This document shows positions 16,489-25,506 of a stretch of 64,000 nucleotides of DNA, piece by piece. The position numbers and the translations under genes were made by a program. How positions within the stretch are numbered: the stretch's first letter is position 1; every line of letters starts with the position of its first letter. Under the pieces are notes generated by a model, which did not search any database, was not told the DNA's origin, and saw nothing but the letters and a program-made list of their open reading frames with translations. Source of the DNA: JAPWJZ01 sp035626855 (GTDB lineage Bacteria > Pseudomonadota > Alphaproteobacteria > Micavibrionales > UBA2020); the NCBI GenBank assembly GCA_035626855.1, contig DASPMW010000109.1:1-64000 (forward strand), in the 5' to 3' direction.

Positions 16489-18711
16489 ATGCCTTGGGGG
16501 GCATTTCCAAAGTCAGGGGTATATACGGTCTTGGAACGCGATCCAGCCGAATTCGAGCGAAGCGTGGAGGGCAGCACGCGCAGGAGCCGTTGGAGTTTCC
16601 TCTCCGCGGATGCCTCCGGTTCCAGCCCCGTCTGGCGCAGCCGCATCTCCTGGCGCATCACGATCGCGGTGTTCGGCACCATCATGCTGGTGCAGGGCGC
16701 TGTCCTTGCCTTCAACGTCAAAAGCTATGAGGCGGACAAGCTTAACTCGCTGGCCGAACTGGCGCGGGTCGCGATCACCGCCACGGTTTCCGACGCGCCG
16801 GGCCAGCCGCCGCTGACCGACGCGGTCGCGCGCCGGCTCTCCGGCAACACGGTTATCGACGGCCTCGCGATTTACGATTTGCAGTTCAAGCCGGTCTACG
16901 GCTTCGGCACGCCGCCCGCCATTATCCCCGACAGCAATCCCGCGACGCCCGCCACGGTGCGCTCCTCAGACGGACACGATTATGATGTCTGGTTCCAGCC
17001 GAAGCATACCGCCAAGCCGTACCACATCGCCGCGCGCATCGATTCAACCGGCGTCGATGAAATGGTCGCAAAGCAGATCCACCAGACGCTGATCATCCTG
17101 CTGCTGCTGTCGGGACTCGTCACCGCCATCATGATGCTGGCGCTCGGCGCCTGGCTGCTGGAGCCGATCATGGTCCTGCGCAACAACCTGCTCTCCGCCG
17201 CGCGCAATCCGGAGAAACCGGAACTGCAGAAACCAAGTGTCGAAAGCCGCGACGAAATAGGCGTGGCGATCCGCATCGCCAACGACCTGATCCGCCAGAA
17301 TGCGAACAACCTGAAGCGCTTGCGCAGCCAAGCGGAAGACAAGATCCACAAGCTCGCCTATTACGATAACCTGACCGGCCTGCCCAATCGCACCTACTTC
17401 CTCGAAAAGCTTGACGATACCATCCGTCACAAGGTGGTGGAGGAAGACCGCCGCATCGCCGTGTTCTCGGTCGACCTTGACCATTTCAAGGACATCAACG
17501 ACACGATGGGCCATGAATTCGGCGACAAGCTCTTGGAGGCGATCGGCAAGCGCCTTGTTAAATCCATGCCGGAGGATGCGATCATTTCCCGCGCCTCGGC
17601 CGACGAATTCACGATCATGGTCGTACTGAAGCCGGAATACGCGGAAAGCCAGGTGCTCATCGACCGCATCTTCCAGGCGATGGGCGAGCCTGTCAGCATC
17701 CTGCAGGAACGTTTCCAGGTGCGCGTCTCGATCGGCGTGTCGCATTGCCCCGATGATACGATGGAGGCGCGGCAGCTGTTGAAGAACGCCGATATCGCGC
17801 TGAACCGCGCCAAGGAAGAAGGCCGCGACACCGTTCGTTTCTACAGCCAGGATTTCGACCTTGCCGTCCAGCAGCGCTTCCAGCTGTTGCGCGACCTGCG
17901 CTCGGCGCTCGACGAAAACCAGCTCATGCTGCATTACCATCCGCAGTTCGACCTGCGCACCGGCCAGCTGATCGGCGCGGAAGTGCTGCTGCGCTGGTTC
18001 CTGCCCGACAATTCCAAGGACGGCGGCTATTACGTCTCGCCGGCGGAATTCATTCCGGTTGCCGAGCAATCCGGCTTGATCGTTCCGATCGGCGAATGGG
18101 TTTTGCGCACCGCCTGCGCGCAGATCAAGGCTTGGCAGGAAATGGGCATCCCGCCCTTCCGCGTCGCGGTCAATATCTCGGGCGTACAGTTCCACAAGGC
18201 CGACATCGTCGCGCTGACGGATGACGTGCTGAAAACCACCAAGCTCGACCCGAAGCTGCTGGAGCTGGAAGTCACTGAATCCGTCTTCATGGAAAATATG
18301 CAGATGACGATCGACATCCTGAACCAGCTGCACCGCCTGGGCGTCGAGCTGGCCGTGGACGATTTCGGCACAGGCTATTCGTCGCTGTCCTACCTGCGCC
18401 AGTTCCCGATCGACCGCCTGAAAATCGACCAGTCCTTCATCCGGAACGCGCTCGTCAACCCCGACGACCGCATGATCACGAAGACAATCATCAATCTTGG
18501 CCACAGCCTGAACCTGAAGGTTATCGCCGAAGGGGTCGAGACGAACGACCACGAAAACTTCCTGAAGGAAGAGGGCTGCGACGAGGTCCAGGGGTTCAAA
18601 TACACCAAGCCGCTGCCTGTCGATAAATTCCGCGACTACGTCATCAACTACAACCGCGAATGGGCGAAGAAAAACCGCCCCGCCCTGGTCGCCGAAGAAA
18701 AGAAGGCCTGA
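16489..18711 (+). CDS. Membrane GGDEF-EAL protein, probable c-di-GMP phosphodiesterase
   Basis: 740 residues. Membrane helices near 57-75 and 200-225 flank a 120-residue periplasmic sensor, and a HAMP-like linker (residues 225-285) follows. The GGDEF domain (about 287-455) keeps D329 in VDLDHF, but the signature is SADEF at 370-374, so cyclase activity is unlikely. The EAL domain (about 465-720) has E498 in EVLLRW, N562, E594, D624-D625 in DDFGTGYSS, K645, E681 and Q701, a complete phosphodiesterase set. It should lower c-di-GMP, perhaps with GTP-tuned activity from the degenerate domain. The ATG lacks a ribosome site; an in-frame TTG 42 bases later is preceded by AGGGG, so the true start may be there. 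Confidence 0.9.
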   Translation: MPWGAFPKSGVYTVLERDPAEFERSVEGSTRRSRWSFLSADASGSSPVWRSRISWRITIAVFGTIMLVQGAVLAFNVKSYEADKLNSLAELARVAITATVSDAPGQPPLTDAVARRLSGNTVIDGLAIYDLQFKPVYGFGTPPAIIPDSNPATPATVRSSDGHDYDVWFQPKHTAKPYHIAARIDSTGVDEMVAKQIHQTLIILLLLSGLVTAIMMLALGAWLLEPIMVLRNNLLSAARNPEKPELQKPSVESRDEIGVAIRIANDLIRQNANNLKRLRSQAEDKIHKLAYYDNLTGLPNRTYFLEKLDDTIRHKVVEEDRRIAVFSVDLDHFKDINDTMGHEFGDKLLEAIGKRLVKSMPEDAIISRASADEFTIMVVLKPEYAESQVLIDRIFQAMGEPVSILQERFQVRVSIGVSHCPDDTMEARQLLKNADIALNRAKEEGRDTVRFYSQDFDLAVQQRFQLLRDLRSALDENQLMLHYHPQFDLRTGQLIGAEVLLRWFLPDNSKDGGYYVSPAEFIPVAEQSGLIVPIGEWVLRTACAQIKAWQEMGIPPFRVAVNISGVQFHKADIVALTDDVLKTTKLDPKLLELEVTESVFMENMQMTIDILNQLHRLGVELAVDDFGTGYSSLSYLRQFPIDRLKIDQSFIRNALVNPDDRMITKTIINLGHSLNLKVIAEGVETNDHENFLKEEGCDEVQGFKYTKPLPVDKFRDYVINYNREWAKKNRPALVAEEKKA

Positions 18712-18750
18712 GCCCTTCCTGAAATTCCGGGCTTGCGCTATCATCCAGCC

Positions 18751-20079
18751 ATGACCGGCCTCATTTCACATCCCGTATCCAGCCTCAAGGGCGTCGCGCG
18801 CGCGCCCGGGGACAAATCAATCTCGCACCGCTCGCTGATGTTCGGCGCGCTGGCGGAGGGAGAAACTGTTATCAGCGGCCTCCTGAACGGCGAGGATGTG
18901 CTGCATACCGGGCAGGCGCTGTCGGCCATGGGCGCGGAGATCCATCCGGCGACGGAGCCGGGCGGCACCTGGCGGGTGAAGGGCATTGGCGCGACAGGCC
19001 TGAAAACCCCGCGCAACACGGTCTACCTCGGCAATAGCGGCACCTCGACGCGTCTCCTCATGGGCGTGGTCGGCGGCTATCCGATCCATGCGACCTTCAC
19101 CGGCGACGCAAGCTTGAGCAAGCGCCCGATGGGCCGCGTGATTAAGCCCCTCGCGCAGATGGGCGTGCAGTTCGAGGCATCGCATGGCGACATGCTGCCG
19201 CTTAAAATTATCGGCTCCGGGCAGCTGCGCCCGATCGAATACACGCTGCCCGTCGCATCGGCACAGGTGAAATCGGCCATCCTGTTCGCCGCGCTGCATG
19301 CGGAGGGCGAGACGACCGTTATCGAACCAGAACCGACGCGCGACCATACCGAGCGCATGCTGCGCTTCTTCGGAGCGGAAATTGAATCGCGTAACGATAA
19401 CGGCGCGAACATTATCAAGCTGAAGGGTTTACCGCGCCTGACGGGCCAGCCTGTGACCGTGCCGTCTGATCCCAGCTCCGCCGCCTTCCTGACGGTCGCG
19501 GCGCTGATAACGAAGGATTCAGACATTCTGATTCCCGGCGTTTCGGTCAATCCCCTGCGTGCGGGACTTTACGACACGCTGCGCGATATGGGCGCGGATA
19601 TTGTTTTCGAAAACCAGCGCGAACTCTCCGGCGAACCTGTCGCCGATATCCGCGTCAAATCGAGCGCGCTGAAAGGCGTCACCGTGCCGAAATCCCGCGT
19701 GCCGTCGATGATCGATGAATTCCCGGTCCTCTCTGTCGCGGCATCCTTTGCCGAGGGTGACACCTATATGTCGGACCTGAAAGAGTTGCGCGTCAAGGAA
19801 AGCGACCGCCTGCTCGCGATTGCCAAAGGCTTGACCGCCTGCGGTGTGCTCGCCGATATGGGCGATGATGACCTGACGGTTCATGGCCGCGGCCAGCCCC
19901 CCGGCGGCTGCATGATCGCCGCCAATCTCGACCACCGCATCGCCATGAGCTTCCTGGTCATGGGAATGGCGACACGCGAAGCGGTGTCGATCGACGATGC
20001 GGAGACGATGAATACCAGCTTCCCCGGCTTCGCCGCGCTGATGAACAGCCTGGGCGCAAAAATCAATCCGGCCGCTTAA
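18751..20079 (+). CDS. aroA: 3-phosphoshikimate 1-carboxyvinyltransferase (EPSP synthase)
   Basis: 442 residues from ATG 18751; an upstream in-frame TTG at 18733 would only add six residues. Family motifs: APGDKSISHRSLMF (substrate-binding Lys and Ser), LGNSGTSTRLLMG, and SKRPMGRVIKPL. EPSP synthase joins PEP and shikimate-3-phosphate, the sixth step of chorismate synthesis. Next downstream, after a 317-base gap, is cmk and then rpsA; the aroA-cmk-rpsA order is widely conserved. Confidence 0.96.
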   Translation: MTGLISHPVSSLKGVARAPGDKSISHRSLMFGALAEGETVISGLLNGEDVLHTGQALSAMGAEIHPATEPGGTWRVKGIGATGLKTPRNTVYLGNSGTSTRLLMGVVGGYPIHATFTGDASLSKRPMGRVIKPLAQMGVQFEASHGDMLPLKIIGSGQLRPIEYTLPVASAQVKSAILFAALHAEGETTVIEPEPTRDHTERMLRFFGAEIESRNDNGANIIKLKGLPRLTGQPVTVPSDPSSAAFLTVAALITKDSDILIPGVSVNPLRAGLYDTLRDMGADIVFENQRELSGEPVADIRVKSSALKGVTVPKSRVPSMIDEFPVLSVAASFAEGDTYMSDLKELRVKESDRLLAIAKGLTACGVLADMGDDDLTVHGRGQPPGGCMIAANLDHRIAMSFLVMGMATREAVSIDDAETMNTSFPGFAALMNSLGAKINPAA

Positions 20080-20396
20080 AAATATTCGTGGGATTTCTTC
20101 CCGCAATGCCGTTGAAGCACGGGGGCGTGATGCTAAATCTCTCCCTATGCATCCAACAATCGCCTTTCACAGCCAATATCATCCCCTCTGGGTCGCGACT
20201 CGGAACCGTGTAATTGCCAAGATCCTGAAATTACAGGTGTTTATTCTGGACCCCGGCACCAGCAATTATCCTCTTGATATCATTCGGGTTTTAATGATAC
20301 AAAAAGTCCTGCCCTTGATAAAGTCTTAATATTATGTTAATAATATATGAAGGTTTTATTAAAGGCGCTCACGCAGCCGACGGGGGAAATTCGACT
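20080..20396 (+). other. Intergenic region between aroA and cmk with a cmk promoter
   Basis: No credible gene is seen in these 317 bases. A 60-codon frame at 20147-20329 has no ribosome site and no family likeness. A sigma-70-type promoter lies at 20315-20343 (TTGATA, 17 bases, TAATAA), about 55 bases before the cmk ATG. No terminator hairpin is evident after aroA. Confidence 0.5.
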
Positions 20397-21149
20397 ATGT
20401 CCATTCTCACTTTCCGTAAGACGGACTTTATCCCCGACAATGCGGCACAGCAGAAAATCGTCATCGCGGTCGATGGCCCCGCCGCCTCTGGCAAGGGCAC
20501 GCTTGCCAAGAAAATGGCGGAGCGCCTGGGTTACGCCCATCTCGATTCCGGTGCGCTTTACCGCGCAGTTGCCATGACCGCCCTCGAAATTGGCGCCGAC
20601 TGCAATCTCTTCAGCGATGTGGAGCCGGCACTGAAGATCGTGCTGCGCAACCTCACCCCTGAGCTTCTTTCCTGCCCCGATCTTCGCACGCCCGAAGTTT
20701 CCGAAGCCGCATCAAAGGTTTCCGCTATTCCGCAGGTGCGCGACGCCCTCTTGAAGCACCAGCGCGATTTCGCCCATAATCTGCCCGCTTATGTCGGCGG
20801 CGTGGTCATTGATGGCCGCGACATTGGGACGGTCGTCTGTCCCGATGCCGATATCAAGTTTTTCGTCACCGCCTCCGTCGAGGAGCGTGCGCGCCGCCGC
20901 TATCTGGAACTGCAGAGCGAAAAGAAAGAAGCAAGCTTCGTAAAGGTCCTTGAAGACCTGAAGGCCCGCGACCACCGGGACACAACGCGCAAGGTAGCGC
21001 CGCTCGTGGCGGCCGAAGATGCCTATATCCTCGATACCACCACGCTCAGCCCGTCGCAGACGCTGGACGAGACGATTTCGGTCATCCGCTCCCGCTTCCT
21101 GTCGGATTCCGCCGAATATCCCGCCAAAGCCTCGCAAAAGGCCGTTTAA
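20397..21149 (+). CDS. cmk: Cytidylate kinase
   Basis: 250 residues from ATG 20397, chosen over the upstream start at 20334 because GGGGGA lies just ahead and because the P-loop GPAASGKG then falls near residue 32. DSGALYRAVA and the ISP-like VVIDGRDIGTVVCPDADIKFFVTAS are CMP-kinase signatures. The enzyme phosphorylates CMP and dCMP. The N-terminal 20 residues and the Ala/Lys C-terminal tail make it longer than E. coli Cmk (227). It precedes rpsA as in most Proteobacteria. Confidence 0.95.
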   Translation: MSILTFRKTDFIPDNAAQQKIVIAVDGPAASGKGTLAKKMAERLGYAHLDSGALYRAVAMTALEIGADCNLFSDVEPALKIVLRNLTPELLSCPDLRTPEVSEAASKVSAIPQVRDALLKHQRDFAHNLPAYVGGVVIDGRDIGTVVCPDADIKFFVTASVEERARRRYLELQSEKKEASFVKVLEDLKARDHRDTTRKVAPLVAAEDAYILDTTTLSPSQTLDETISVIRSRFLSDSAEYPAKASQKAV

Positions 21150-21162
21150 ACAGGCTTTTTCG

Positions 21163-21191
21163 TTGACTCCTGCCTCTGTCCGCCTTACTTT
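21163..21191 (+). promoter_or_regulatory. Promoter for rpsA
   Basis: TTGACT at 21163-21168 and TACTTT at 21186-21191, 17 bases apart, follow the cmk stop. This would give an rpsA leader of roughly 170 bases, long enough to hold the translational autoregulation known for S1, although I cannot fold a specific element with confidence. Confidence 0.5.
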
Positions 21192-21370
21192 GCCCTCAAC
21201 CGCTTGAACGGGCCCGGGTGCCGCATGGCAGCCCCTCGAGTGGATTTTAAAATTCCGGCGTGACTGGTTCCTCCGCCCTCCCCCAACAGACATGGTTTTA
21301 TACCGTCCGATGGCATCGGGAGGCGACGAACGCTTAACAGCGCGCCGATCTGAAAGAGAGAAAACACCAG

Positions 21371-23173
21371 ATGGCAAAAGTAGCAGCCAGAGCACTATCC
21401 GAAACCACCGTGAAAGAGATCACGGGCGAAGACTTCAGCTTCAAGTCCCTCCTCGACGAAAGCTTCAAGGGCGTCAAGTCCTTCGAAGGCTCCGTCGTCG
21501 AAGGCACCGTTGTCAGCATCGACAACGATTTCGTCACCCTCGATGTCGGCCTGAAATCCGAAGGCCGCATTTCGCTGCGCGAATTCGGCGTCGGCGGCAA
21601 CAAGCCCGAAGTCAAAGTCGGCGACAAAGTCGAAGTTTTCGTCGAGCGCATGGAAAACAAGGATGGCGAAGCCGTCCTGTCCCGCGAAAAAGCAAAACGC
21701 GAAGAATCCTGGATCGTGCTCGAGAAGCAGCATAAAGCCAACGAGCGCGTCACCGGCACGATCTTCGGCCGCGTCAAAGGCGGCTTCACGGTTGACCTCA
21801 ACGGCGCCGTCGCGTTCCTGCCCGGCTCCCAGGTCGATATCCGCCCCGTGCGCGACATCAGCCCGCTGTTCGGCACCCCGCAGCCTTTCCTGATCCTGAA
21901 GATGGACCGCCAGCGCGGCAACATCGTCGTGTCCCGCCGCGCGGTTCTCGAAGAATCCCGCGCAGAGGCACGCTCGGAACTGGTTTCCAACCTCAAGGAA
22001 GGCCAGGAGCTGCAAGGCGTCGTCAAGAACATCACCGATTACGGTGCGTTCATCGACCTCGGCGGCGTGGATGGCCTGCTGCACGTGACCGATATCTCGT
22101 GGAAGCGCATCAACCACCCGTCCGAAGTGCTCTCCGTCGGCCAAACGGTCAACGTCAAGATCATCCGCTTCAACGAAGAATCCCAGCGCATCTCGCTCGG
22201 CATGAAGCAGCTCGAGGGTGATCCCTGGCAGGGCGTCGAAGGCAAGTTCAAGGTCGGCCAGCGCTACACCGGCCGCGTCACGAACATCGCCGACTACGGC
22301 GCGTTCGTCGAACTGGGCGAAGGCATCGAAGGCCTCGTCCACGTCTCGGAAATGTCCTGGACCAAGAAAAACATCCATCCCGGCAAAATCGTTTCGACCA
22401 GCCAGGAAGTGGAAGTGCAGGTTCTCGACGTCGATCTCGCCAAGCGCCGCATCTCGCTCGGCCTGAAGCAGACGCAAGAAAACCCCTGGGGCAAATTCGC
22501 GTCGGCGCATAAAGCCGGCGACGTCCTGGAAGGCGAAGTCCGCAACGTCACCGAGTTCGGCCTGTTCGTCGGCATCGGCGACCAGATCGACGGCATGGTC
22601 CATATGAGCGACCTGTCGTGGAAAGACTCTGCCGAAGAAGCCATCAAGGCCTTCAAAAAAGGCGACATGGTGAAGGTGAAAGTGCTCGAGATCGACCCCG
22701 AGAAAGAGCGCGTTTCGCTTGGCATCAAGCAGCTCGACGGCGAACAGCCGGCGGAAGAAGCGGGCATGACCGGCGTGTCCAAAGGCTCGGTCGTCACCTG
22801 CACCGTCAAGGCGATCACTACGGGCGGCATCGAAGTCACCGTGAACGACAACCTGACCGGCTTCATCAAGAAGGGCGACCTTTCCCGTGAACGCTCCGAG
22901 CAGCGCCCCGACCGTTTCGCCGTTGGCGAAAAAGTCGACGCGAAAGTGCTGAAGGTCGAGCGCGGCTCGAAGAAACTCGAGCTGTCGATCAAGCAGCGCG
23001 AAATCGACGAAGACAAGCAGGCGATGGCCGAATACGGCTCGTCTGACTCAGGCGCGTCGCTCGGCGACATCCTGGGCGCGGCCCTGCAGAAGAAAGGCGC
23101 GAAAGCGTCCGACGCTTCTGAAGAAGCCCCCAAGAAAGCCAAAAAAGCCAAGAAGGACGACACCGAAGAGTAA
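21371..23173 (+). CDS. rpsA: 30S ribosomal protein S1
   Basis: 600 residues with six S1 (OB-fold) domains at roughly 35-100, 118-183, 203-271, 288-358, 375-445 and 465-530. The strongest repeats read ITDYGAFIDLGGVDGLLHVTDISW and IADYGAFVELGEGIEGLVHVSEMSW. S1 binds mRNA leaders and delivers them to the 30S platform. The last segment is an Ala/Lys-rich tail (KKAKKAKKDDTEE), somewhat beyond the 557-residue E. coli protein. Codon usage is strongly biased, as expected for a highly expressed gene. A strong intrinsic terminator follows after 24 bases. Confidence 0.97.
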   Translation: MAKVAARALSETTVKEITGEDFSFKSLLDESFKGVKSFEGSVVEGTVVSIDNDFVTLDVGLKSEGRISLREFGVGGNKPEVKVGDKVEVFVERMENKDGEAVLSREKAKREESWIVLEKQHKANERVTGTIFGRVKGGFTVDLNGAVAFLPGSQVDIRPVRDISPLFGTPQPFLILKMDRQRGNIVVSRRAVLEESRAEARSELVSNLKEGQELQGVVKNITDYGAFIDLGGVDGLLHVTDISWKRINHPSEVLSVGQTVNVKIIRFNEESQRISLGMKQLEGDPWQGVEGKFKVGQRYTGRVTNIADYGAFVELGEGIEGLVHVSEMSWTKKNIHPGKIVSTSQEVEVQVLDVDLAKRRISLGLKQTQENPWGKFASAHKAGDVLEGEVRNVTEFGLFVGIGDQIDGMVHMSDLSWKDSAEEAIKAFKKGDMVKVKVLEIDPEKERVSLGIKQLDGEQPAEEAGMTGVSKGSVVTCTVKAITTGGIEVTVNDNLTGFIKKGDLSRERSEQRPDRFAVGEKVDAKVLKVERGSKKLELSIKQREIDEDKQAMAEYGSSDSGASLGDILGAALQKKGAKASDASEEAPKKAKKAKKDDTEE

Positions 23174-23197
23174 TCTTCGACATCTTCCTGAACAAAA

Positions 23198-23226
23198 CCC
23201 CGCGAGACCAATCTCGCGGGGTTTTT
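23198..23226 (+). terminator. Intrinsic terminator after rpsA
   Basis: A perfect 10-pair stem CCCCGCGAGA/TCTCGCGGGG with loop CCAA is followed at once by TTTTTG, and an AAAA run precedes the stem. It lies 24 bases after the rpsA stop. Confidence 0.92.
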
Positions 23227-23314
23227 GTTTGGCGAATCAAGCGCCTGACGGTGATTCATTCCCGGTTAAACGCTTATGTAATATAATAAGGCCAGACGAA
23301 ACCGGGCAGGATAT

Positions 23315-24724
23315 ATGTGGTCGCTAAAGTCACTGCTTACATGGCAACGCGATAAGCCGGACGCGGGAAAGTCGCCCGGCGTCAATGTCGATGCGCCTGT
23401 CGTCCTTGAGGCGAAATCGATGGCGGGCGCCCAGCCGCTGCTCGATTACATCAAGGGATTCGAGTGCAATTCCAACATCGCGATCGCGGCGGCAGAGGGA
23501 AAGCGCCTCGGCCCCTATTTCAACGCGCTTGGCGGCTACCTGAGCCAGGCGATCGAGCTCGACACCACGCCGCGCGCGCCCGAAGAAACCGCCGCGCTGA
23601 AGGACGCCGCGCAGCCAGAGCGCCTGCGAACCTTGTTCAACACTGTCGCGGAGAAAACACGCAACACGCTTGTATCGGATGTCGTCATCGCGCCGCTGAC
23701 CGTTTTGCAAAACGGCCCCGCCGCGCATTTCTTCAAGGATCAGGACCAGTTTGCGATCGGCTATGAAACGGGCGGCCACCCGTTCAAGTTCGGCTTCCTG
23801 CAGGTCTTCGAAAACAAGCGCCCGACCGAAGGGAAAGGCAGCGTGAGCTTTCCGGTCTTCCTGCTCGATGAAGCCATGATGGACGCCGTCGCGCCGCACG
23901 CCCCCGAGGCATTGCTGCGCGGGCTGCAGAAAACCCTCGCCTTCGTGAATCACGACATGCTGCACCACCTGACGGCGCCCGTCATCAAGGGCTCGGTTGC
24001 CGCGAAAATATCACCGGACCCCGCCGCCAATGCGCTTTATTTCCCGGAGCATCCCCTGCGGCTGTGGCTGGAGCAACTACCCAAGTTCGGCGATAACGAA
24101 CTCTATGAAGAATGGGCGCAGATCAGCCATGAAGGCGCGATGCTGTCGCCCGCCAACCTTGCGCAGGTCGCGTCGCTCGACCGCGATGTAGCGCAGTTTT
24201 TTAAGGACCTCAAAACCATCGGGCAGGATATCGCCGCCGAAAAGGGCGTGCCGGCGGCGCATGAGGTTGTCGATTACTACGGCATGGTGATGGCGCATGC
24301 CCTGACCCGCGTCTTTCCCCTGCACCACCCCGTGATTGCGCGCTGCCTCGACGGCTTGCAGGCGGCCGACCCGCAGCCGGCGACGCCGGAGAATGCCGCC
24401 GCCGACGCGGTCGGGGGAATGCGGGAAAGGCCGGATCTCGCGCTGAAAAACCTGATGCAATTGGTGACGATCAATGGCGGATTGATGCGGCTGGTCGACA
24501 ATTACCGCAAGGAGGGCCTGCATATCCTGCCCGCGGAAGAAGACAAAAATCCGGACTGGAAAGGCGTCAAGCTGCTGCAGATCGCGCGGATGGCAATGGA
24601 TGACGTCCACCCGCATATGCCGGAGCCGCTTAACAACAGCATGAAGGAAATGCGCGCGCAGGCGGGCCCGCAAACCGTGCGCATGTTCGGCGCAACCGTG
24701 AAGGCTTTTACCGGCACCTGGTAA
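23315..24724 (+). CDS. Large hypothetical cytoplasmic protein
   Basis: 469 residues, no family recognised. There is no signal peptide or membrane helix. Striking segments are VNHDMLHHLTAPVIKG near residue 215, NSNIAIAAAEGKRLGPYFNALGG near 52-75 and the C-terminal FGATVKAFTGTW. The closely spaced histidines (HDMLHH) could bind metal, but no known site pattern is complete. It stands alone between the rpsA terminator and the duplicated hairpin element, whose first hairpin probably ends its transcript. It faces the four-paralogue array but shares no visible motif with it. Confidence 0.65.
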   Translation: MWSLKSLLTWQRDKPDAGKSPGVNVDAPVVLEAKSMAGAQPLLDYIKGFECNSNIAIAAAEGKRLGPYFNALGGYLSQAIELDTTPRAPEETAALKDAAQPERLRTLFNTVAEKTRNTLVSDVVIAPLTVLQNGPAAHFFKDQDQFAIGYETGGHPFKFGFLQVFENKRPTEGKGSVSFPVFLLDEAMMDAVAPHAPEALLRGLQKTLAFVNHDMLHHLTAPVIKGSVAAKISPDPAANALYFPEHPLRLWLEQLPKFGDNELYEEWAQISHEGAMLSPANLAQVASLDRDVAQFFKDLKTIGQDIAAEKGVPAAHEVVDYYGMVMAHALTRVFPLHHPVIARCLDGLQAADPQPATPENAAADAVGGMRERPDLALKNLMQLVTINGGLMRLVDNYRKEGLHILPAEEDKNPDWKGVKLLQIARMAMDDVHPHMPEPLNNSMKEMRAQAGPQTVRMFGATVKAFTGTW

Positions 24725-24813
24725 TTCCCGGAACGAAAATTGCCGCCCGGCATTGGCTGGGCAGGGGACAAAGCTGCCTTTCCCGTGTTCAAAGACACAG
24801 TTCAGGTCGCTTT

Positions 24814-24880
24814 GTTTCCAACCGTTTCGGCCCTTGTGGCCGCGAGAGAAGATCCAAGGCTCACGCCTTGGATCTTTTTC
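24814..24880 (+). repeat. Two-hairpin repeat element, copy 1 (includes a terminator)
   Basis: This 67-base unit recurs at 24969-25035, 155 bases further on, with 60 matching bases. It holds a small hairpin GGCC-CTTGT-GGCC (24829-24841), then a 12-pair hairpin AAGATCCAAGGC/GCCTTGGATCTT with loop TCAC (24849-24876) running into a T tract, which is a good plus-strand terminator for the 469-residue gene. The small stem shows compensatory change against copy 2. It lies in a 320-base region with no gene. Confidence 0.85.
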
Positions 24881-24968
24881 TTTGTTCACTTGGGAACGAC
24901 ATGCCGCGCTGGGCATTGGCTATGCAGGAACCGAGAGCATATCAGTGTTCAATCACAGATATATTCTC

Positions 24969-25035
24969 GTTTCCGCTAGTTTCGGTCCTCGTGACCGCGA
25001 GAGAAGATCCAAGGCTCACGCCTTGGATCTTTTTC
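24969..25035 (+). repeat. Two-hairpin repeat element, copy 2 (includes a terminator)
   Basis: Second copy of the 67-base unit. The large hairpin at 25004-25031 is identical to copy 1 and is again followed by T residues. The small hairpin reads GGTC-CTCGT-GACC at 24984-24996, where C-to-T and G-to-A keep the pair formed in copy 1 by C and G. The element ends 10 bases before the stop of the minus-strand paralogue array, so it may act as a boundary for both directions, though only the plus-strand reading has a U run. Confidence 0.85.
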
Positions 25036-25044
25036 GCATTCGGG

Positions 25045-25506
25045 TCACGACCTGCGCGTGAATTTCGCGGTGCCGGGTCCTGAAATGGGTTGGGTGAGCT
25101 TCATGGCGGGTGGCTGGAACGGCGGTGGCGGCGGTTTTGGCGCGGCAGCATACTGCGCTGCAAGGCCTGCCAGGATATTCTGGCGGCTGCCCTCATAGGC
25201 GGGCCGGATAAAGTTGCTCCAGCGTCTGTTCGCATCCGCGTCATTCTCCTCCAGCGCCACGCGATCGGCCTGAAAGAGCGGTGTGACGGCCGTGGAATAG
25301 GCCTCGCTGGTGGTCAGAGGTCGGCCGTCCTTTATTCCGTATGACCCCTTCTGCGCCAGACCTGCAAGGCGTTCGAGATTGGCGGCGCCCTCATTAAACA
25401 GCGCGGCGATTCCCTTGTGTTGCGCATGCAGCGCCTGGAACTGCAGCAGGTCGCGAAAATCCTCAAGCGTATTCACCTCGTAGGATTCGAGCGGCCGGGC
25501 GGTCAT
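25045..25506 (-). CDS. KGSYG/TAxFxR paralogue 1 (last gene of the array)
   Basis: 153 residues, no known family. It is one of four adjacent divergent paralogues. Shared features: a helical N-terminal half with LERLAGLAQKGSYGIKDGRP then LTTSEAYSTAVTP near residues 45-76, a second helical part, a Pro-rich linker (PKPPPPPFQPP) and a C-terminal tail GPGTAKFTRR. Its tail and that of paralogue 2 align beyond the core (PAMKLTQP against APMLLTHP). The ATG overlaps the stop of paralogue 2 by four bases (ATGA), so translation is coupled. There is no signal peptide or membrane segment. The conserved extreme C-terminus may be a docking or sorting peptide; this is inference. Confidence 0.75.
   Translation of the reverse strand: MTARPLESYEVNTLEDFRDLLQFQALHAQHKGIAALFNEGAANLERLAGLAQKGSYGIKDGRPLTTSEAYSTAVTPLFQADRVALEENDADANRRWSNFIRPAYEGSRQNILAGLAAQYAAAPKPPPPPFQPPAMKLTQPISGPGTAKFTRRS

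Noticed and set aside
17044..18744. 566-codon open frame on the minus strand
   Set aside because: Antisense to the GGDEF-EAL gene, which has clear catalytic motifs.
20147..20329. 60-codon frame between aroA and cmk
   Set aside because: No ribosome site, no family likeness, and it ends in the cmk promoter region.
21192..21370. Possible structured autoregulatory element in the rpsA leader
   Set aside because: The leader is long, but I could not identify a convincing conserved fold by eye.
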